From Pseudomonadaceae bacterium (GTDB taxonomy: Bacteria > Pseudomonadota > Gammaproteobacteria > Pseudomonadales > Azotimanducaceae): a stretch of 64,000 nucleotides of DNA. The position numbers and the translations under genes are program-made. This document shows, in pieces, positions 1 through 8,454 of this stretch (position 1 is the first letter of the stretch; every line of letters starts with the position of its first letter). The notes under the pieces are model-generated. The model was not told where the DNA came from and did not search any database. It saw only the letters and a program-made list of their open reading frames with translations. The DNA is taken from positions 62,001-126,000 of the forward strand of contig JANSWO010000002.1 in assembly GCA_024743435.1 (NCBI GenBank). The letters are read 5' to 3'.

Positions 1-377
1 TGAGCGAAGGTTACGACACGCTGGTTGGCGAGCGCGGAGTGAAGCTGTCTGGTGGAGAGCGCCAGCGAGTAGCGATCGCGCGGGCGATTCTGGCCGATGC
101 GCCCATGCTGATTCTGGACGAGGCGACATCGTCGCTGGATTCGATCACCGAACACCTGATCCAGCAGGCGATTGAGAATCTCATGGTTGGTCGTACCGCG
201 ATTGTGGTTGCGCATCGGTTGTCCACCATTCGCGCGGTTGATCGAATCGTCGTATTCGATCGAGGCGAAATCGTGCAAACGGGTAAGCATGATGAGCTGA
301 TTGCTGCCGGCGGTACCTACAAGAGCCTCTATGACATGCAGGCTTTCGGGTTTGCGGCCTCAGAAAGCATGAGCTGA
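1..377 (+). CDS. ABC exporter, C-terminal nucleotide-binding part (partial)
   Basis: The reading frame is open from the left edge, so only the last ~125 residues of the protein are here. They hold the second half of an ABC ATPase domain: the LSGGERQR signature, Walker B ([12 protein letters not shown]) and the H-loop (VAHRLST), then a short tail typical of half-transporters. The family (MsbA/HlyB-like, permease fused to ATPase) drives export of lipids, peptides or drugs across the inner membrane. The substrate cannot be told from this fragment. The stop codon lies 18 bp inside the 3' end of the convergent minus-strand gene. Confidence 0.9.
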   Translation, partial: SEGYDTLVGERGVKLSGGERQRVAIARAILADAPMLILDEATSSLDSITEHLIQQAIENLMVGRTAIVVAHRLSTIRAVDRIVVFDRGEIVQTGKHDELIAAGGTYKSLYDMQAFGFAASESMS

Positions 378-1325
378 GTCAGTCGGGTTCTGTCTGCGCT
401 GCAGTTCAATCTTCAGCGCAGCGCGCGCACGATAGTTGCCAAGTAGCTGCACCAGCGTCTTAACATCCTCAATGTCACTGTCATCCAGCGGAATAGATAA
501 CTCGTGGCGTTGCGCCTGGCTTTTCACGTGATTTACGAACACCAGCTCCAGGGTAGGGGGCGCTTGGGTTTGCAGTTTGAGGTCCTCCAGCGCAAAGCCG
601 GTGGTGTCCCAGGGCCAATAGATTGGCTCAACGACAAGGCCGTCCTCAGTGAAAACGATCTGGTCCAGTCCGTTCATCAGAAACTGAGTTGGCCGGCTTA
701 TCCAGAACACCAGCCAGAAAAAACCGGCCATCGCCGCAAAGAGCGCAATGACGATTAGCGTAACCGTTACGAAGTACTCGCCAAAGTTTGGCTCACCAAT
801 GCCGCCCAGGCTGCTGAGCACTGCGGTCACGCCGCCGACGCCAGCGAGCACTTTCAGCATCATGGACTGCTTCTCGGCGTAGGCCTTGGTTGCAGCATTG
901 CCGACAGACGCGGCGGCCTCGCGAGACAACCGTTTGTGCCATAGGTAGAAGCCGCTTTCGATGGCCTGGATGTCTGCCCTGTGCCAACGCGATGAGATCG
1001 CCATAACCACACTCATCATGGCAAAGGCGAAAGTTGCGACGAACCCGGTTACGAAGAGGGCCAGTATGAAATCAGCAGGCACACCAAGGGCCTCGAACAA
1101 GGCTTCTCCGCCAGATGTGAAGTAGCCGGCCCAGCAAACGAGCGTTGTGCCTGCGCCGACGGCCAGGATGAGTCGCAGACGGGCCTGTGTCATGGCGCCT
1201 TTATCTATCGTGATAGACAGTGGCGTCTTGGGCATGGACAACAGCCTTTCTCGAGGCGAGATGTCATCGAGCTGTGCTGAGGCTATGGCACCGCTGGTCT
1301 TGTTCACGTCTATCTCCCTAGACAA
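360..1325 (-). CDS. hypothetical multi-pass membrane protein
   Basis: This 321-residue protein is not one I recognise. After a polar N-terminus of about 50 residues there are two pairs of hydrophobic segments (roughly residues 50-70, 84-110, 157-175 and 185-210). A soluble C-terminal domain of about 110 residues follows, rich in beta-type sequence and ending in a basic helix. The arrangement suggests an inner-membrane protein with a cytoplasmic tail. It is the last gene of the minus-strand run, 107 bp after the SDR stop, and overlaps the ABC exporter end by 18 bp. No catalytic motif is visible. Confidence 0.6.
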   Translation of the reverse strand: MSREIDVNKTSGAIASAQLDDISPRERLLSMPKTPLSITIDKGAMTQARLRLILAVGAGTTLVCWAGYFTSGGEALFEALGVPADFILALFVTGFVATFAFAMMSVVMAISSRWHRADIQAIESGFYLWHKRLSREAAASVGNAATKAYAEKQSMMLKVLAGVGGVTAVLSSLGGIGEPNFGEYFVTVTLIVIALFAAMAGFFWLVFWISRPTQFLMNGLDQIVFTEDGLVVEPIYWPWDTTGFALEDLKLQTQAPPTLELVFVNHVKSQAQRHELSIPLDDSDIEDVKTLVQLLGNYRARAALKIELQRRQNPTDSAHAF

Positions 1326-1432
1326 CCCATTGCTGGGCCGGCAGCACTCAAGCGCAGCGCTGTTTGTTCTTCGTCTGGGAGTTAGGCGTAGTTACTGTTG
1401 AAAGTGGGTCAGATGCCCGCGTTGGCGACCGC

Positions 1433-2266
1433 TTAGCCACCGAATCCGGCGAATAGCGCGTTGCTCTCTCGCATGAGCCGGGCACGCTGCTCGACAACGT
1501 CATGCCAATCCGGGTGGGTGAGAATCCAGAAGTCGTTTGCTTGTATGCCGGCCAACACGAGGTTGGCGACATCGTCAGGGTCCATGCCCTGCGCCAGCAT
1601 CGCGCTTGAAGCTTCCCGAAATCGTTGCTCCTGCGGGCTGGCATTGTGCTGTGCATCCTCCGCCCGGTTCCGTTCTGACTCGACGATGCGCGTATTGATA
1701 GCGCCCGGGCATAGAACCGATGCTGAGATGGGAGCGTCGTAGGCATCGAGTTCCTTGCGCAACGTTTCGGTCAGTGCAACCACGCCGAATTTGGCCACGT
1801 TGTATGGCGCGATACTGGCCGTGGATTGCAGCCCACAGGTGGATGCGGTGTTGACGATGTGGCCTTCGCCTGCCGATTTGATGAGTGGCAGGAACGCCTT
1901 AACGCCGTATATGACGCTCCATAGATCGACGCCGAGCACCCACTCCCAATCATCCAGCGTGAGATCCTCGATTGGCCCGGAGACGACAACGCCGGCATTG
2001 TTGTGTACGACGTTGACCTTGCCGAATTCGCGCACCGTCTCTACGGCGAGGTGTTCGATCGCCGCCCAGCTCGATACGTCGGTTGCAACGCCAATCGCGC
2101 TCAGACCGTCAGCGTTCAGCGCCGCGACGGCGCTGTTCAGAGCGGGTTCCTCGATGTCTGCCAGTACTACGTGCATACCTGACTCGGCGAAGCGTCGCGC
2201 TGTCGCGAGTCCAATGCCGCTGGCCGCACCGGTGACCACGGCAACCTTGTCAGTGAGGTCATCCAT
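1433..2266 (-). CDS. SDR family NAD(P)-dependent oxidoreductase
   Basis: A classical short-chain dehydrogenase of 277 residues, slightly longer than the usual ~250. The dinucleotide-binding TGAASGIG motif is at residues 12-19, NNAG at 89-92, and the catalytic Ser142, Tyr155 and Lys159 (YNVAK) are present. Asp37 after the second strand (VLADIEE) favours NAD over NADP. It would oxidise a secondary alcohol or reduce a ketone; the substrate is unknown. The gene starts 18 bp after the MaoC stop, so the two are probably co-transcribed, which fits hydration and oxidation steps of one acyl or alicyclic pathway. Confidence 0.85.
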   Translation of the reverse strand: MDDLTDKVAVVTGAASGIGLATARRFAESGMHVVLADIEEPALNSAVAALNADGLSAIGVATDVSSWAAIEHLAVETVREFGKVNVVHNNAGVVVSGPIEDLTLDDWEWVLGVDLWSVIYGVKAFLPLIKSAGEGHIVNTASTCGLQSTASIAPYNVAKFGVVALTETLRKELDAYDAPISASVLCPGAINTRIVESERNRAEDAQHNASPQEQRFREASSAMLAQGMDPDDVANLVLAGIQANDFWILTHPDWHDVVEQRARLMRESNALFAGFGG

Positions 2267-2284
2267 CGCGCATCTCCTCGAGGT

Positions 2285-3145
2285 TCAGGTCTTCAGTTCG
2301 ATAAAGCCATTGCGTATTGCGAGCGTTTCGCTGTCGTTGACCGCCACATTGAATGTCACAAGCGTCTCACTCGCTCGCGAGCTGCGAAGATTCAAATCAG
2401 AGGGCATTGCCACCTGGCCACGAAATTCCCCGCCCAGTCGGGTGATCAACGCGGGCTCGCCAGCGCCATAGTGGCGAACCAACTCACTGACCGCGATGGC
2501 AAGCGTTGCCGTGCCATGCAGAATTATGTCGGGAAGGCCGGCGGCCCGGGCGACCGCCCGATCGGTGTGAATAGGGTTCCAGATGCGAGCGCACTCGCTG
2601 TACACGTGGGCGGCGCCGGCCGCTACGGCAATGCGTTTGCTATCGACTGGAGGGTGTTCGACGGCGGCGGGAGCAGACGGTGGGCTCTCGGTTGTACGGT
2701 CCTCACCTGCCGTTTCTACGCCTCGATAGACGGTGGTCTGCCAGGTCCGACAAACGAGTGCGCCATCGTCTTTGCTGGTATCCAGGCGCATGACCGAGAC
2801 GGCACCTGCTCGGCTAGCTCGGATGCTGACGATCGTGCTCGTGGTGGTGAGCACGTCGCCCGCATGTATCCGCGCGTGCCAATGCAGATCGTGCCCGGCG
2901 TGCACGGCTCGCGCCGCCTCCTTCTGGGTCAGCTCGCCGGCCAGCGTTGCATCTCTGCCAGCGAGGATCGCCGGCCACTCCAGACATACTGGAAATACCG
3001 GGTGGCAGGCTATATCTGAAGTGGTGTCCAGGTAGCAATCGTCAACCGCGTCGATGCCTGCGGCGTAAGCCATGAGCCAGCGGTTGTCGACAGTGTGTCG
3101 TACCTGCGTACTCGTACTGCCAACCAGGTTCGTGGATAGTGGCAT
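2285..3145 (-). CDS. MaoC-like double-hotdog dehydratase/hydratase
   Basis: A 286-residue protein with two hotdog halves. The C-terminal half carries the R-specific hydratase motif (WNPIHTD followed by GLPDIILHGTATLA, about residues 188-215). The N-terminal half resembles the FAS1-type MaoC N-terminal domain (pfam MaoC_dehydrat_N). Such proteins add water to or remove it from enoyl-CoA-like substrates. The start codon directly follows the stop of the upstream metallophosphoesterase gene (TGA then ATG with no spacer), so translation is likely coupled. The SDR gene follows after 18 bp. The true substrate cannot be read from the sequence. Confidence 0.75.
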   Translation of the reverse strand: MPLSTNLVGSTSTQVRHTVDNRWLMAYAAGIDAVDDCYLDTTSDIACHPVFPVCLEWPAILAGRDATLAGELTQKEAARAVHAGHDLHWHARIHAGDVLTTTSTIVSIRASRAGAVSVMRLDTSKDDGALVCRTWQTTVYRGVETAGEDRTTESPPSAPAAVEHPPVDSKRIAVAAGAAHVYSECARIWNPIHTDRAVARAAGLPDIILHGTATLAIAVSELVRHYGAGEPALITRLGGEFRGQVAMPSDLNLRSSRASETLVTFNVAVNDSETLAIRNGFIELKT

Positions 3146-4789
3146 TCAGCGGCCTTCGATTTCCAGAACGCTGTGGCCGTGGTGGGTGCGGCCGAATTCG
3201 TCAACGGCCCGTATCGATATGGTGTGCACGCCAACCGGGAGGTCATCCGGCAGATCGAGCTCGAACAGGTGCGATGACGGCATGGCATTGACCCAGGACT
3301 TCTTGCTATCCGCATTGCGCAGCAACAGCTCGTTGACCAGCAGATCTTTTCGCTCCACCTGCCGCATAGCCTGTTCAGGCAAGCCTGCGATCGATGCAAA
3401 AACGCGCGTATTGGGGCCGCCGTCGAATACGTTGACGAGCACGCTCGCCGCCGGCACGTGGCTTGCGTTCATGCGGCCATTGAACAGCTCACCCTGGCGG
3501 TAGTCACGCAAGCCGTTGGCATTCAGAGCCTGATAGTGCACGTCGTACATGATGCGCATCTGGTAGTCAGCCGATTTGCCAGCGGCCTTGTAACGCACGC
3601 TGGCCTCTCCGGAATCGACCGTCAGTACGTGATAGCCCCGGGGTGTTCCGTCTCGCTGCCAACTGGTGGGAATGCCCTCATCGTCGAAGGGGCCACTCCA
3701 CCAGGAGCCGCTGACAGCAGTGAGAACATGATGGTGGAACGGTTTCGGTCCGCGAAAACCGTCGTCTGTATCGAAATACAGGTGTTCAGTGGTGTGAGTG
3801 TGGCCAGCTACGGAATAGAGGTTGTCGCGCCCGGCGAGTAGTTTGAACAGCTCTTTGCGATCTGCCGTGGTAATGCCCGGTGCTTCGCCGACGTAGGTTT
3901 CCAGCGGCGCGTGCATAGCGATGAAGACGAGCGCGTCGTCCGGCACGTAGGTAAGCGCTTTCTTCAGCCAGGCGAGCTGTGCTTTGCCGAATTTTGCGAT
4001 GTAGCCGCCTGAGCCGCGGACGTCACCTGGATCGGACTCGCCATTGCCTTGGTACTCGATGTTGTCCAGCACGAAGAAATGCGCGCCGGCGTATTCGAAG
4101 GTGTAGTAGGGCGGGCCAAAGAATCGTTTGAAGGTTTCCAGCGAATATTGATCGCTGTCTGCAAAATGATTCAGTTCATGGTTGCCGGGAACGTTGTACC
4201 AGGGAATGCCAATCTGGCCGATGATGTCTAGAAGCCGTGGGAATAGGGATAGATCGTCGAACAGAATATCGCCCATCGTCATGCCGAAGCGGGCCTCGGT
4301 ACCGATGAGTTCAGCCACGACGCCGTCGCGAATGTAATCAACTTCGGCATCCGTCTGCGGTTGAGTGTCCGCGAACAGGATCGCATCAAATACGGCTGGC
4401 TCCTCCTGCCGAGTCAGCGGAAAGTCGATGACCTCGGGCAGTGGCCCCGTTGGCTCTATGCCTGGATAACGTAACCCGTCTGGCGACCCATTGGGTTGGT
4501 GGATGTAGTAGAACTGTGGAATCTGATTCGGCGCGACGCGAGTCCGGTAACCCGTCGGTTTGACAACGAAGATCACCGCCTCGTCAGCAATCTCCAGTTG
4601 CCAGGCACCCTCGGCGTCGCTCTCGGTAAAGAGGTTGCCGTCGGATACGCGAACGCCCGAGATGCCGGGCTCGCCTTCATCCTGCAAACCATTGCCGTTG
4701 CGATCATCGAACACGGTGCCGCGAGCGGTGTCCGCGTAGCCACTCAAGCTAATCAGTGCGGAGGCGGTGAGAGCGAACCATCGCAGCAT
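3146..4789 (-). CDS. secreted calcineurin-like metallophosphoesterase
   Basis: A 547-residue exported protein with a signal peptide (about residues 1-20). An SdrD/Cna-B-like beta domain (VFDDRNGNGLQDEGEPGI, residues ~26-100) comes next. The metallophosphatase core has the metal-binding motifs ADTQ, GDILFDD, GNHE, MHAP and GHTH in the expected order. A C-terminal beta domain finishes the protein, matching the three-part Metallophos_N / Metallophos / Metallophos_C layout. It probably hydrolyses a phosphoester in the periplasm. The stop abuts the start of the MaoC gene, an odd partner for a periplasmic enzyme. Confidence 0.85.
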   Translation of the reverse strand: MLRWFALTASALISLSGYADTARGTVFDDRNGNGLQDEGEPGISGVRVSDGNLFTESDAEGAWQLEIADEAVIFVVKPTGYRTRVAPNQIPQFYYIHQPNGSPDGLRYPGIEPTGPLPEVIDFPLTRQEEPAVFDAILFADTQPQTDAEVDYIRDGVVAELIGTEARFGMTMGDILFDDLSLFPRLLDIIGQIGIPWYNVPGNHELNHFADSDQYSLETFKRFFGPPYYTFEYAGAHFFVLDNIEYQGNGESDPGDVRGSGGYIAKFGKAQLAWLKKALTYVPDDALVFIAMHAPLETYVGEAPGITTADRKELFKLLAGRDNLYSVAGHTHTTEHLYFDTDDGFRGPKPFHHHVLTAVSGSWWSGPFDDEGIPTSWQRDGTPRGYHVLTVDSGEASVRYKAAGKSADYQMRIMYDVHYQALNANGLRDYRQGELFNGRMNASHVPAASVLVNVFDGGPNTRVFASIAGLPEQAMRQVERKDLLVNELLLRNADSKKSWVNAMPSSHLFELDLPDDLPVGVHTISIRAVDEFGRTHHGHSVLEIEGR

Positions 4790-4846
4790 GCCGGTTGTCC
4801 TTTGTCAGATCGTTCGAGTTTGGCGCAGCGCCGTGTGGTGAGGGCT

Positions 4847-5608
4847 CTAGACCGCGTACTGCTCGCCAGCGCGTTCAAGGCGCCGCAACATCGCAGGCCA
4901 GGTCAGCTCGCCCAGCATGCCGTTGAAGACAACTTCGCTCTGCTTGGTGACGACGTCCGGCACGCCCTGGTTGACGGGTACAACGCCCTGCTTGGAGGAC
5001 AGTGCTTTGACCTGCATGGTGCAAGCGCGCTCGAGGTAGTAGATCTGCAGCCAGGCGGATTTGCAGTCGATACCCACCGTCAGGGTGCCATGGTTGCGCA
5101 GGAGCAGAAGCTTCTTATCACCCAGATCGTTGACGATGCGTTCCCGCTCATCCAGATCGAGCGCGATGCCTTCGTAGTCGTGATAGGCCACCTGATCCAG
5201 GCACTGCATTGCGTGCTGGGAGATTGGCATCAAGCCTTCCTGCATGCAGGTGACTGCCACGCCGTCGTCGGTGTGCAGGTGCAACACGCAACCGGCGTCC
5301 TCGCGCGCGGTGTGCACGGCGCTGTGGATCGTGAAACCCGCGGGGTTGATGTCGTAGGGCGAGTCCATCAGCTTGTTGCCGTTCTCGTCCACTTTGACCA
5401 GTGATGATGCGGTCACTTCCTCGAACATCATGCCGAACGGATTGATCAGGAACGAGTGCCCCTCGTTTGGCACGCGCGCCGAGATATGGGTGAACAGCAG
5501 ATCGTCCCATCCATGCATTGCGACTAATCTGTAGACCGCCGCAAGATCACAGCGCACCTGCCACTCTTCTGGTGAGACCTGATCCTGAATGTTTGCAATG
5601 GCTTCCAT
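4847..5608 (-). CDS. class II aldolase/adducin family protein
   Basis: A 253-residue protein with the class II aldolase fold. HLH at residues 110-112 and RNHG at 172-174 supply the zinc histidines, and the N-terminal TH(I/L)SARVP segment (about 40-46) is typical. Characterised relatives (fuculose- or ribulose-phosphate aldolases/epimerases) cleave or epimerise phosphorylated sugars, but many members of this longer adducin-like group have no known substrate. The first 34 codons and the leader are duplicated 252 bp upstream (see the broken copy). The gene is followed after 57 bp by the metallophosphoesterase. Confidence 0.8.
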   Translation of the reverse strand: MEAIANIQDQVSPEEWQVRCDLAAVYRLVAMHGWDDLLFTHISARVPNEGHSFLINPFGMMFEEVTASSLVKVDENGNKLMDSPYDINPAGFTIHSAVHTAREDAGCVLHLHTDDGVAVTCMQEGLMPISQHAMQCLDQVAYHDYEGIALDLDERERIVNDLGDKKLLLLRNHGTLTVGIDCKSAWLQIYYLERACTMQVKALSSKQGVVPVNQGVPDVVTKQSEVVFNGMLGELTWPAMLRRLERAGEQYAV

Positions 5609-5681
5609 AGTGTTCTCCTGGCTGTGGATCTTGCTGTACTTGCCGTCCGTGGCGTCGCGTTATCGAATTGCCTGACTGCCT

Positions 5682-5748
5682 GGGCCGGCATCCGTGCCGG
5701 CCCGTTCTCATCTCGCCGAGCAGTGCTCGGCGTTGGGCTACGCCCAAC
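5682..5748. repeat. cluster of three perfect stem-loops (REP-like)
   Basis: Three hairpins follow one another: 5682-5690 with 5695-5703 (GGGCCGGCA, loop TCCG), 5714-5722 with 5724-5732 (CGCCGAGCA, 1-nt loop) and 5732-5738 with 5742-5748 (GTTGGGC, loop TAC). No T-run follows on either strand, so they are not ordinary terminators. The first hairpin has the same core and loop as one at 45636-45657, which points to a dispersed palindromic repeat family. Confidence 0.7.
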
Positions 5749-5860
5749 CGTTTCGAACCCATCCATGCATTGCGACTAATCTGTAGACCGCCGCAAGATC
5801 ACAGCGAACCTGCCACTCCTCGGCGGATACCTGATCCTGAATGTTTGCAATGGCTTCCAT
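5738..5860 (-). pseudogene. broken duplicate of the class II aldolase N-terminus
   Basis: Codons 1-34 match the intact aldolase gene downstream, with the same leader and ATG. They then run into unrelated palindromic DNA and stop after six further codons (VRNGWA, then TAG at 5738-5740). The duplicated DNA is 5758-5870 against 5506-5618, 113 bp at a constant offset of 252 bp with about six mismatches by eye. The encoded 40-residue peptide has no complete domain. It is a remnant of a partial duplication, or a leader peptide if translated. Confidence 0.7.
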
Positions 5861-5926
5861 AGTGTTCTCCGATGTGTGGTTTCCGTGCGTCTCGCCTATC
5901 GCTCGCGCGAGTACGCATCAATACGG

Positions 5927-6352
5927 TCAGGACTTCTCTATACGCCCCCATCCGGCGCTGCCTTTGACGTCTTCAACTGGCTCCCCAGCATCGTTCCAGC
6001 CTTTGAAGCCTTCTTCCAGGTGAGCGACATCGGTAAACCCCATGTCCTTGAGGGCCAGCGTCGCGAGCACGGAACGGCCACCGCCAGCGCAGTAGACAAT
6101 GATGCGCTGGTCCTCGGTGAACCAGTCTCGGTAGTAGGGGCTGGACGGATCTGCCCAGAATTCGAGCATACCGCGCGGCACGTGCTTCGAGCCCGGAATT
6201 GCGCCCAGATCAACGCGTTCCTGAATCTCGCGAAGATCCACCAGCAGCAGATCACGTCCGTCGGCCTGGGCAGATTTGAGTTCGTCCACGCTCAGATTGA
6301 CGATATTTTTTTTGAGCTCATTCACTTGAGCGAACACATTGGTTATCGGCAT
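5927..6352 (-). CDS. rhodanese-like domain protein
   Basis: A single-domain rhodanese of 141 residues without signal peptide. The active-site loop is CAGGGRS with the catalytic Cys at residue 88, and the entry motif LLLVDLRE is at about 35-42. Single-domain rhodaneses move sulfane sulfur between thiosulfate or persulfide donors and acceptors. The CxGGGRS-type loop resembles those of single-domain enzymes often placed beside catabolic operons. It is the first gene of the minus-strand run, 66 bp before the broken aldolase copy. The sulfur acceptor is unknown. Confidence 0.85.
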   Translation of the reverse strand: MPITNVFAQVNELKKNIVNLSVDELKSAQADGRDLLLVDLREIQERVDLGAIPGSKHVPRGMLEFWADPSSPYYRDWFTEDQRIIVYCAGGGRSVLATLALKDMGFTDVAHLEEGFKGWNDAGEPVEDVKGSAGWGRIEKS

Positions 6353-6488
6353 TAGACGGCTCCCCCCGTATGAGCATCGATTGGCTGTCAGGCGTTGTGC
6401 AGTGTAACGCCGCTATCCCGATATCCGCCACAATCGGCATACTCTCCATTCGCTGTCGCCCGCGTGGGCTTAATAGGATCTGAAGCCA

Positions 6489-7469
6489 ATGAAGAGTGTT
6501 GTCTGTACAGAGTTTGGACCTCCGTCCGCCCTGAAGCGAGTCGATCGGGATATGCCCGAGCCCGGACCGGGACAGGTGCGTGTGCGCATCGCAGCCGCGG
6601 GCGTTGGTTTTGTCGATGGCTTGATGATTCAGGGCAAATACCAGGTGAAACCGTCGTTGCCGTACTACCCGGGGGGCGAATTTGCCGGAGTCGTTGACGC
6701 GGTTGCATCGGACGTTGAGAACCTGACTCCCGGCATGCGCGTGTTTGGTCTTGTTAGTGGCGCGTTCTCCGATTATCTGCTTGCCCCGGCCGCTTCGCTA
6801 ACGTTAACCCCGGCACGGCTGGACGATGCCACGGCGGCTGGCTTCTTCATCAATTACCTCACCATGCAGTATGCCTACGAGCGATGCGGACCGTTGTTTG
6901 CCGGTGAGACAGTGCTGGTCTTGGGAGCAGCCGGTGGCGTTGGCAGCGCCGCGATCGCGCTGGCGAAGAGTTTCGGCGCTCGCGTGATCGCTGCTGCCAG
7001 CTCAGATGAGAAGCGCGACTTTGCTCGTGCGTGTGGTGCGGATGAGGTGGTCGACTACACCCAGGATGACTGGCGTGCGTCATTGAAATCGCTGACCGCG
7101 CAGTCTGGCCTGGATATGGTGGTTGACCCCGTTGGTGGCGCAGTGGCGGAGCCTGCGCTGCGGTCGCTGTCTCCGGGGGGGCGCTATCTGGTGATTGGCT
7201 TTGCCAGCGGTGAGATCCCGAAGTTTCCCGCGAATCTGGTTCTGCTGAAACGCTGCAGTGTGCTCGGAGTGGACTGGGGTGGTGAAGCGCGTGCGAACCC
7301 CAGCATTAACGAAGAGTTGCTGCGGTCCCTCCTGGAGTTGGTCGGCGATGGTCGGCTGACGCCCGCCGGGGTCGTTACCCGACCAATGGAAGAGGTGTGT
7401 GATGCGCTTGACGCCCAACTTGCCGGCAAAATTGTCGGTAAGTTGGTGTTAACGAATTCAGAGCAATAG
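6489..7469 (+). CDS. NADPH:quinone oxidoreductase family (zinc-free MDR)
   Basis: A 326-residue medium-chain dehydrogenase/reductase of the quinone oxidoreductase group. The N-terminal GroES-like half has FVDGLMIQGKY and YYPGGEFAGVV. The nucleotide-binding motif GAAGGVGSAA is at about residues 145-154, and the zinc-ligand cysteines of alcohol dehydrogenases are missing. Relatives reduce quinones or the double bond of 2-enoyl compounds with NADPH. It opens a plus-strand run; the SDR gene follows after 24 bp. Its ATG lies 137 bp from the divergent rhodanese start, leaving room for a promoter. Confidence 0.88.
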   Translation: MKSVVCTEFGPPSALKRVDRDMPEPGPGQVRVRIAAAGVGFVDGLMIQGKYQVKPSLPYYPGGEFAGVVDAVASDVENLTPGMRVFGLVSGAFSDYLLAPAASLTLTPARLDDATAAGFFINYLTMQYAYERCGPLFAGETVLVLGAAGGVGSAAIALAKSFGARVIAAASSDEKRDFARACGADEVVDYTQDDWRASLKSLTAQSGLDMVVDPVGGAVAEPALRSLSPGGRYLVIGFASGEIPKFPANLVLLKRCSVLGVDWGGEARANPSINEELLRSLLELVGDGRLTPAGVVTRPMEEVCDALDAQLAGKIVGKLVLTNSEQ

Positions 7470-7493
7470 AAAGTAACAAGATAGGGCCATGCA

Positions 7494-8327
7494 ATGAGTT
7501 ATCTGAACGGAAAAGTAGTTGTCATAACCGGCGCGGGTGGTGGCTTTGGCCGGCTCGTGGCGGAAAAATCCGCAGCTCGCGGCGCCAAGATCGTGGGCGC
7601 GGATATCAACGCTGAAGCATTACTGGAAACCCAGGCGCGAGTAGAAGCTGCCGGCGGCTCCGCGCGCACGGAAGTGACAGATGTCAGCGACCTAGGGCAG
7701 ATGAAGTCGCTTGCCCGAGCGGCGCTCGAGGCGTTTGGCCAGATTGATATCTGGATCAACAATGCGGGCATCATGCCGCTGGCGTTTTTCTCGGATCACG
7801 AGCAAGCCGTCGACGCGTGGAGCCGATGTATCGACATCAACATCAAAGGCGTGATGAACGGCATCATCGCTGCCCACGATCCCATGATCGAAGCTGGCCG
7901 CGGGCATGTGGTTAACCTGTCCTCTATCTACAGTAATTTTCCGGTTGTTGGGGCGGCGGTGTACGGCGCCAGCAAAGCGGCAGTTAATTTTCTCAGTGAG
8001 TCGCTGAGAGTTGAGACCCAGGGCAAGATCAAAGTCACGATCGTCAGGCCCACCGGTGTGCCAGCGACGGGCCTTGCCGGCGCGGTGGTCAACCCCGACG
8101 CGGTTGTTGGGATCCTGGGTCAGAACACGGCGGCTTATGGCCAGCAGATGGCCGCATTCGCCACCGGCGATCTACCAGCAGAGCTCGCGGATTCTGACAA
8201 TGTCGAATATCTGTCGCTTGCGCCCGAGCACCTGGCGGATCAGATCATCTACGCCATCGATCAGCCCTGGGGCGTGTCCATTGGCGATATCACCGTGCGA
8301 GCGTCGGGTGACGGCTACATTCTTTAG
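7494..8327 (+). CDS. SDR family oxidoreductase
   Basis: A 277-residue short-chain dehydrogenase. The Gly-rich TGAGGGFG motif is at residues 12-19, NNAG at 89-92, the Ser pair at 143-144 and YGASK (Tyr157, Lys161) complete the catalytic set. Asp37 after strand two again favours NAD. The C-terminal part (~180-277) is longer than in minimal SDRs and contains no extra motif I recognise. It sits directly behind the quinone-oxidoreductase-like gene (24 bp), so the two probably act on the same substrate class. Confidence 0.88.
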   Translation: MSYLNGKVVVITGAGGGFGRLVAEKSAARGAKIVGADINAEALLETQARVEAAGGSARTEVTDVSDLGQMKSLARAALEAFGQIDIWINNAGIMPLAFFSDHEQAVDAWSRCIDINIKGVMNGIIAAHDPMIEAGRGHVVNLSSIYSNFPVVGAAVYGASKAAVNFLSESLRVETQGKIKVTIVRPTGVPATGLAGAVVNPDAVVGILGQNTAAYGQQMAAFATGDLPAELADSDNVEYLSLAPEHLADQIIYAIDQPWGVSIGDITVRASGDGYIL

Positions 8328-8454
8328 TACAGAAGGGCGCTGAGCTCGGGCTCGGGTGCGGCGTTGCGACGAACGTCGCATCGGGTGCGATGGATGATTG
8401 CAGTACAATGCGCGCCGAATCGTCCGCTGCACCCGCATTGAAAGGAAGACAAAC

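Larger units (their letters stand above)
5506..5870. repeat. 113-bp direct duplication flanking a palindrome cluster
   Basis: The two copies are 5506-5618 and 5758-5870. Mismatches cluster in a short stretch inside the coding part, around aldolase codons 12-18. Between the copies lie 139 bp (5619-5757) that contain three successive stem-loops. The geometry is what a short tandem duplication with a palindromic element trapped between the copies would leave. Confidence 0.85.
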
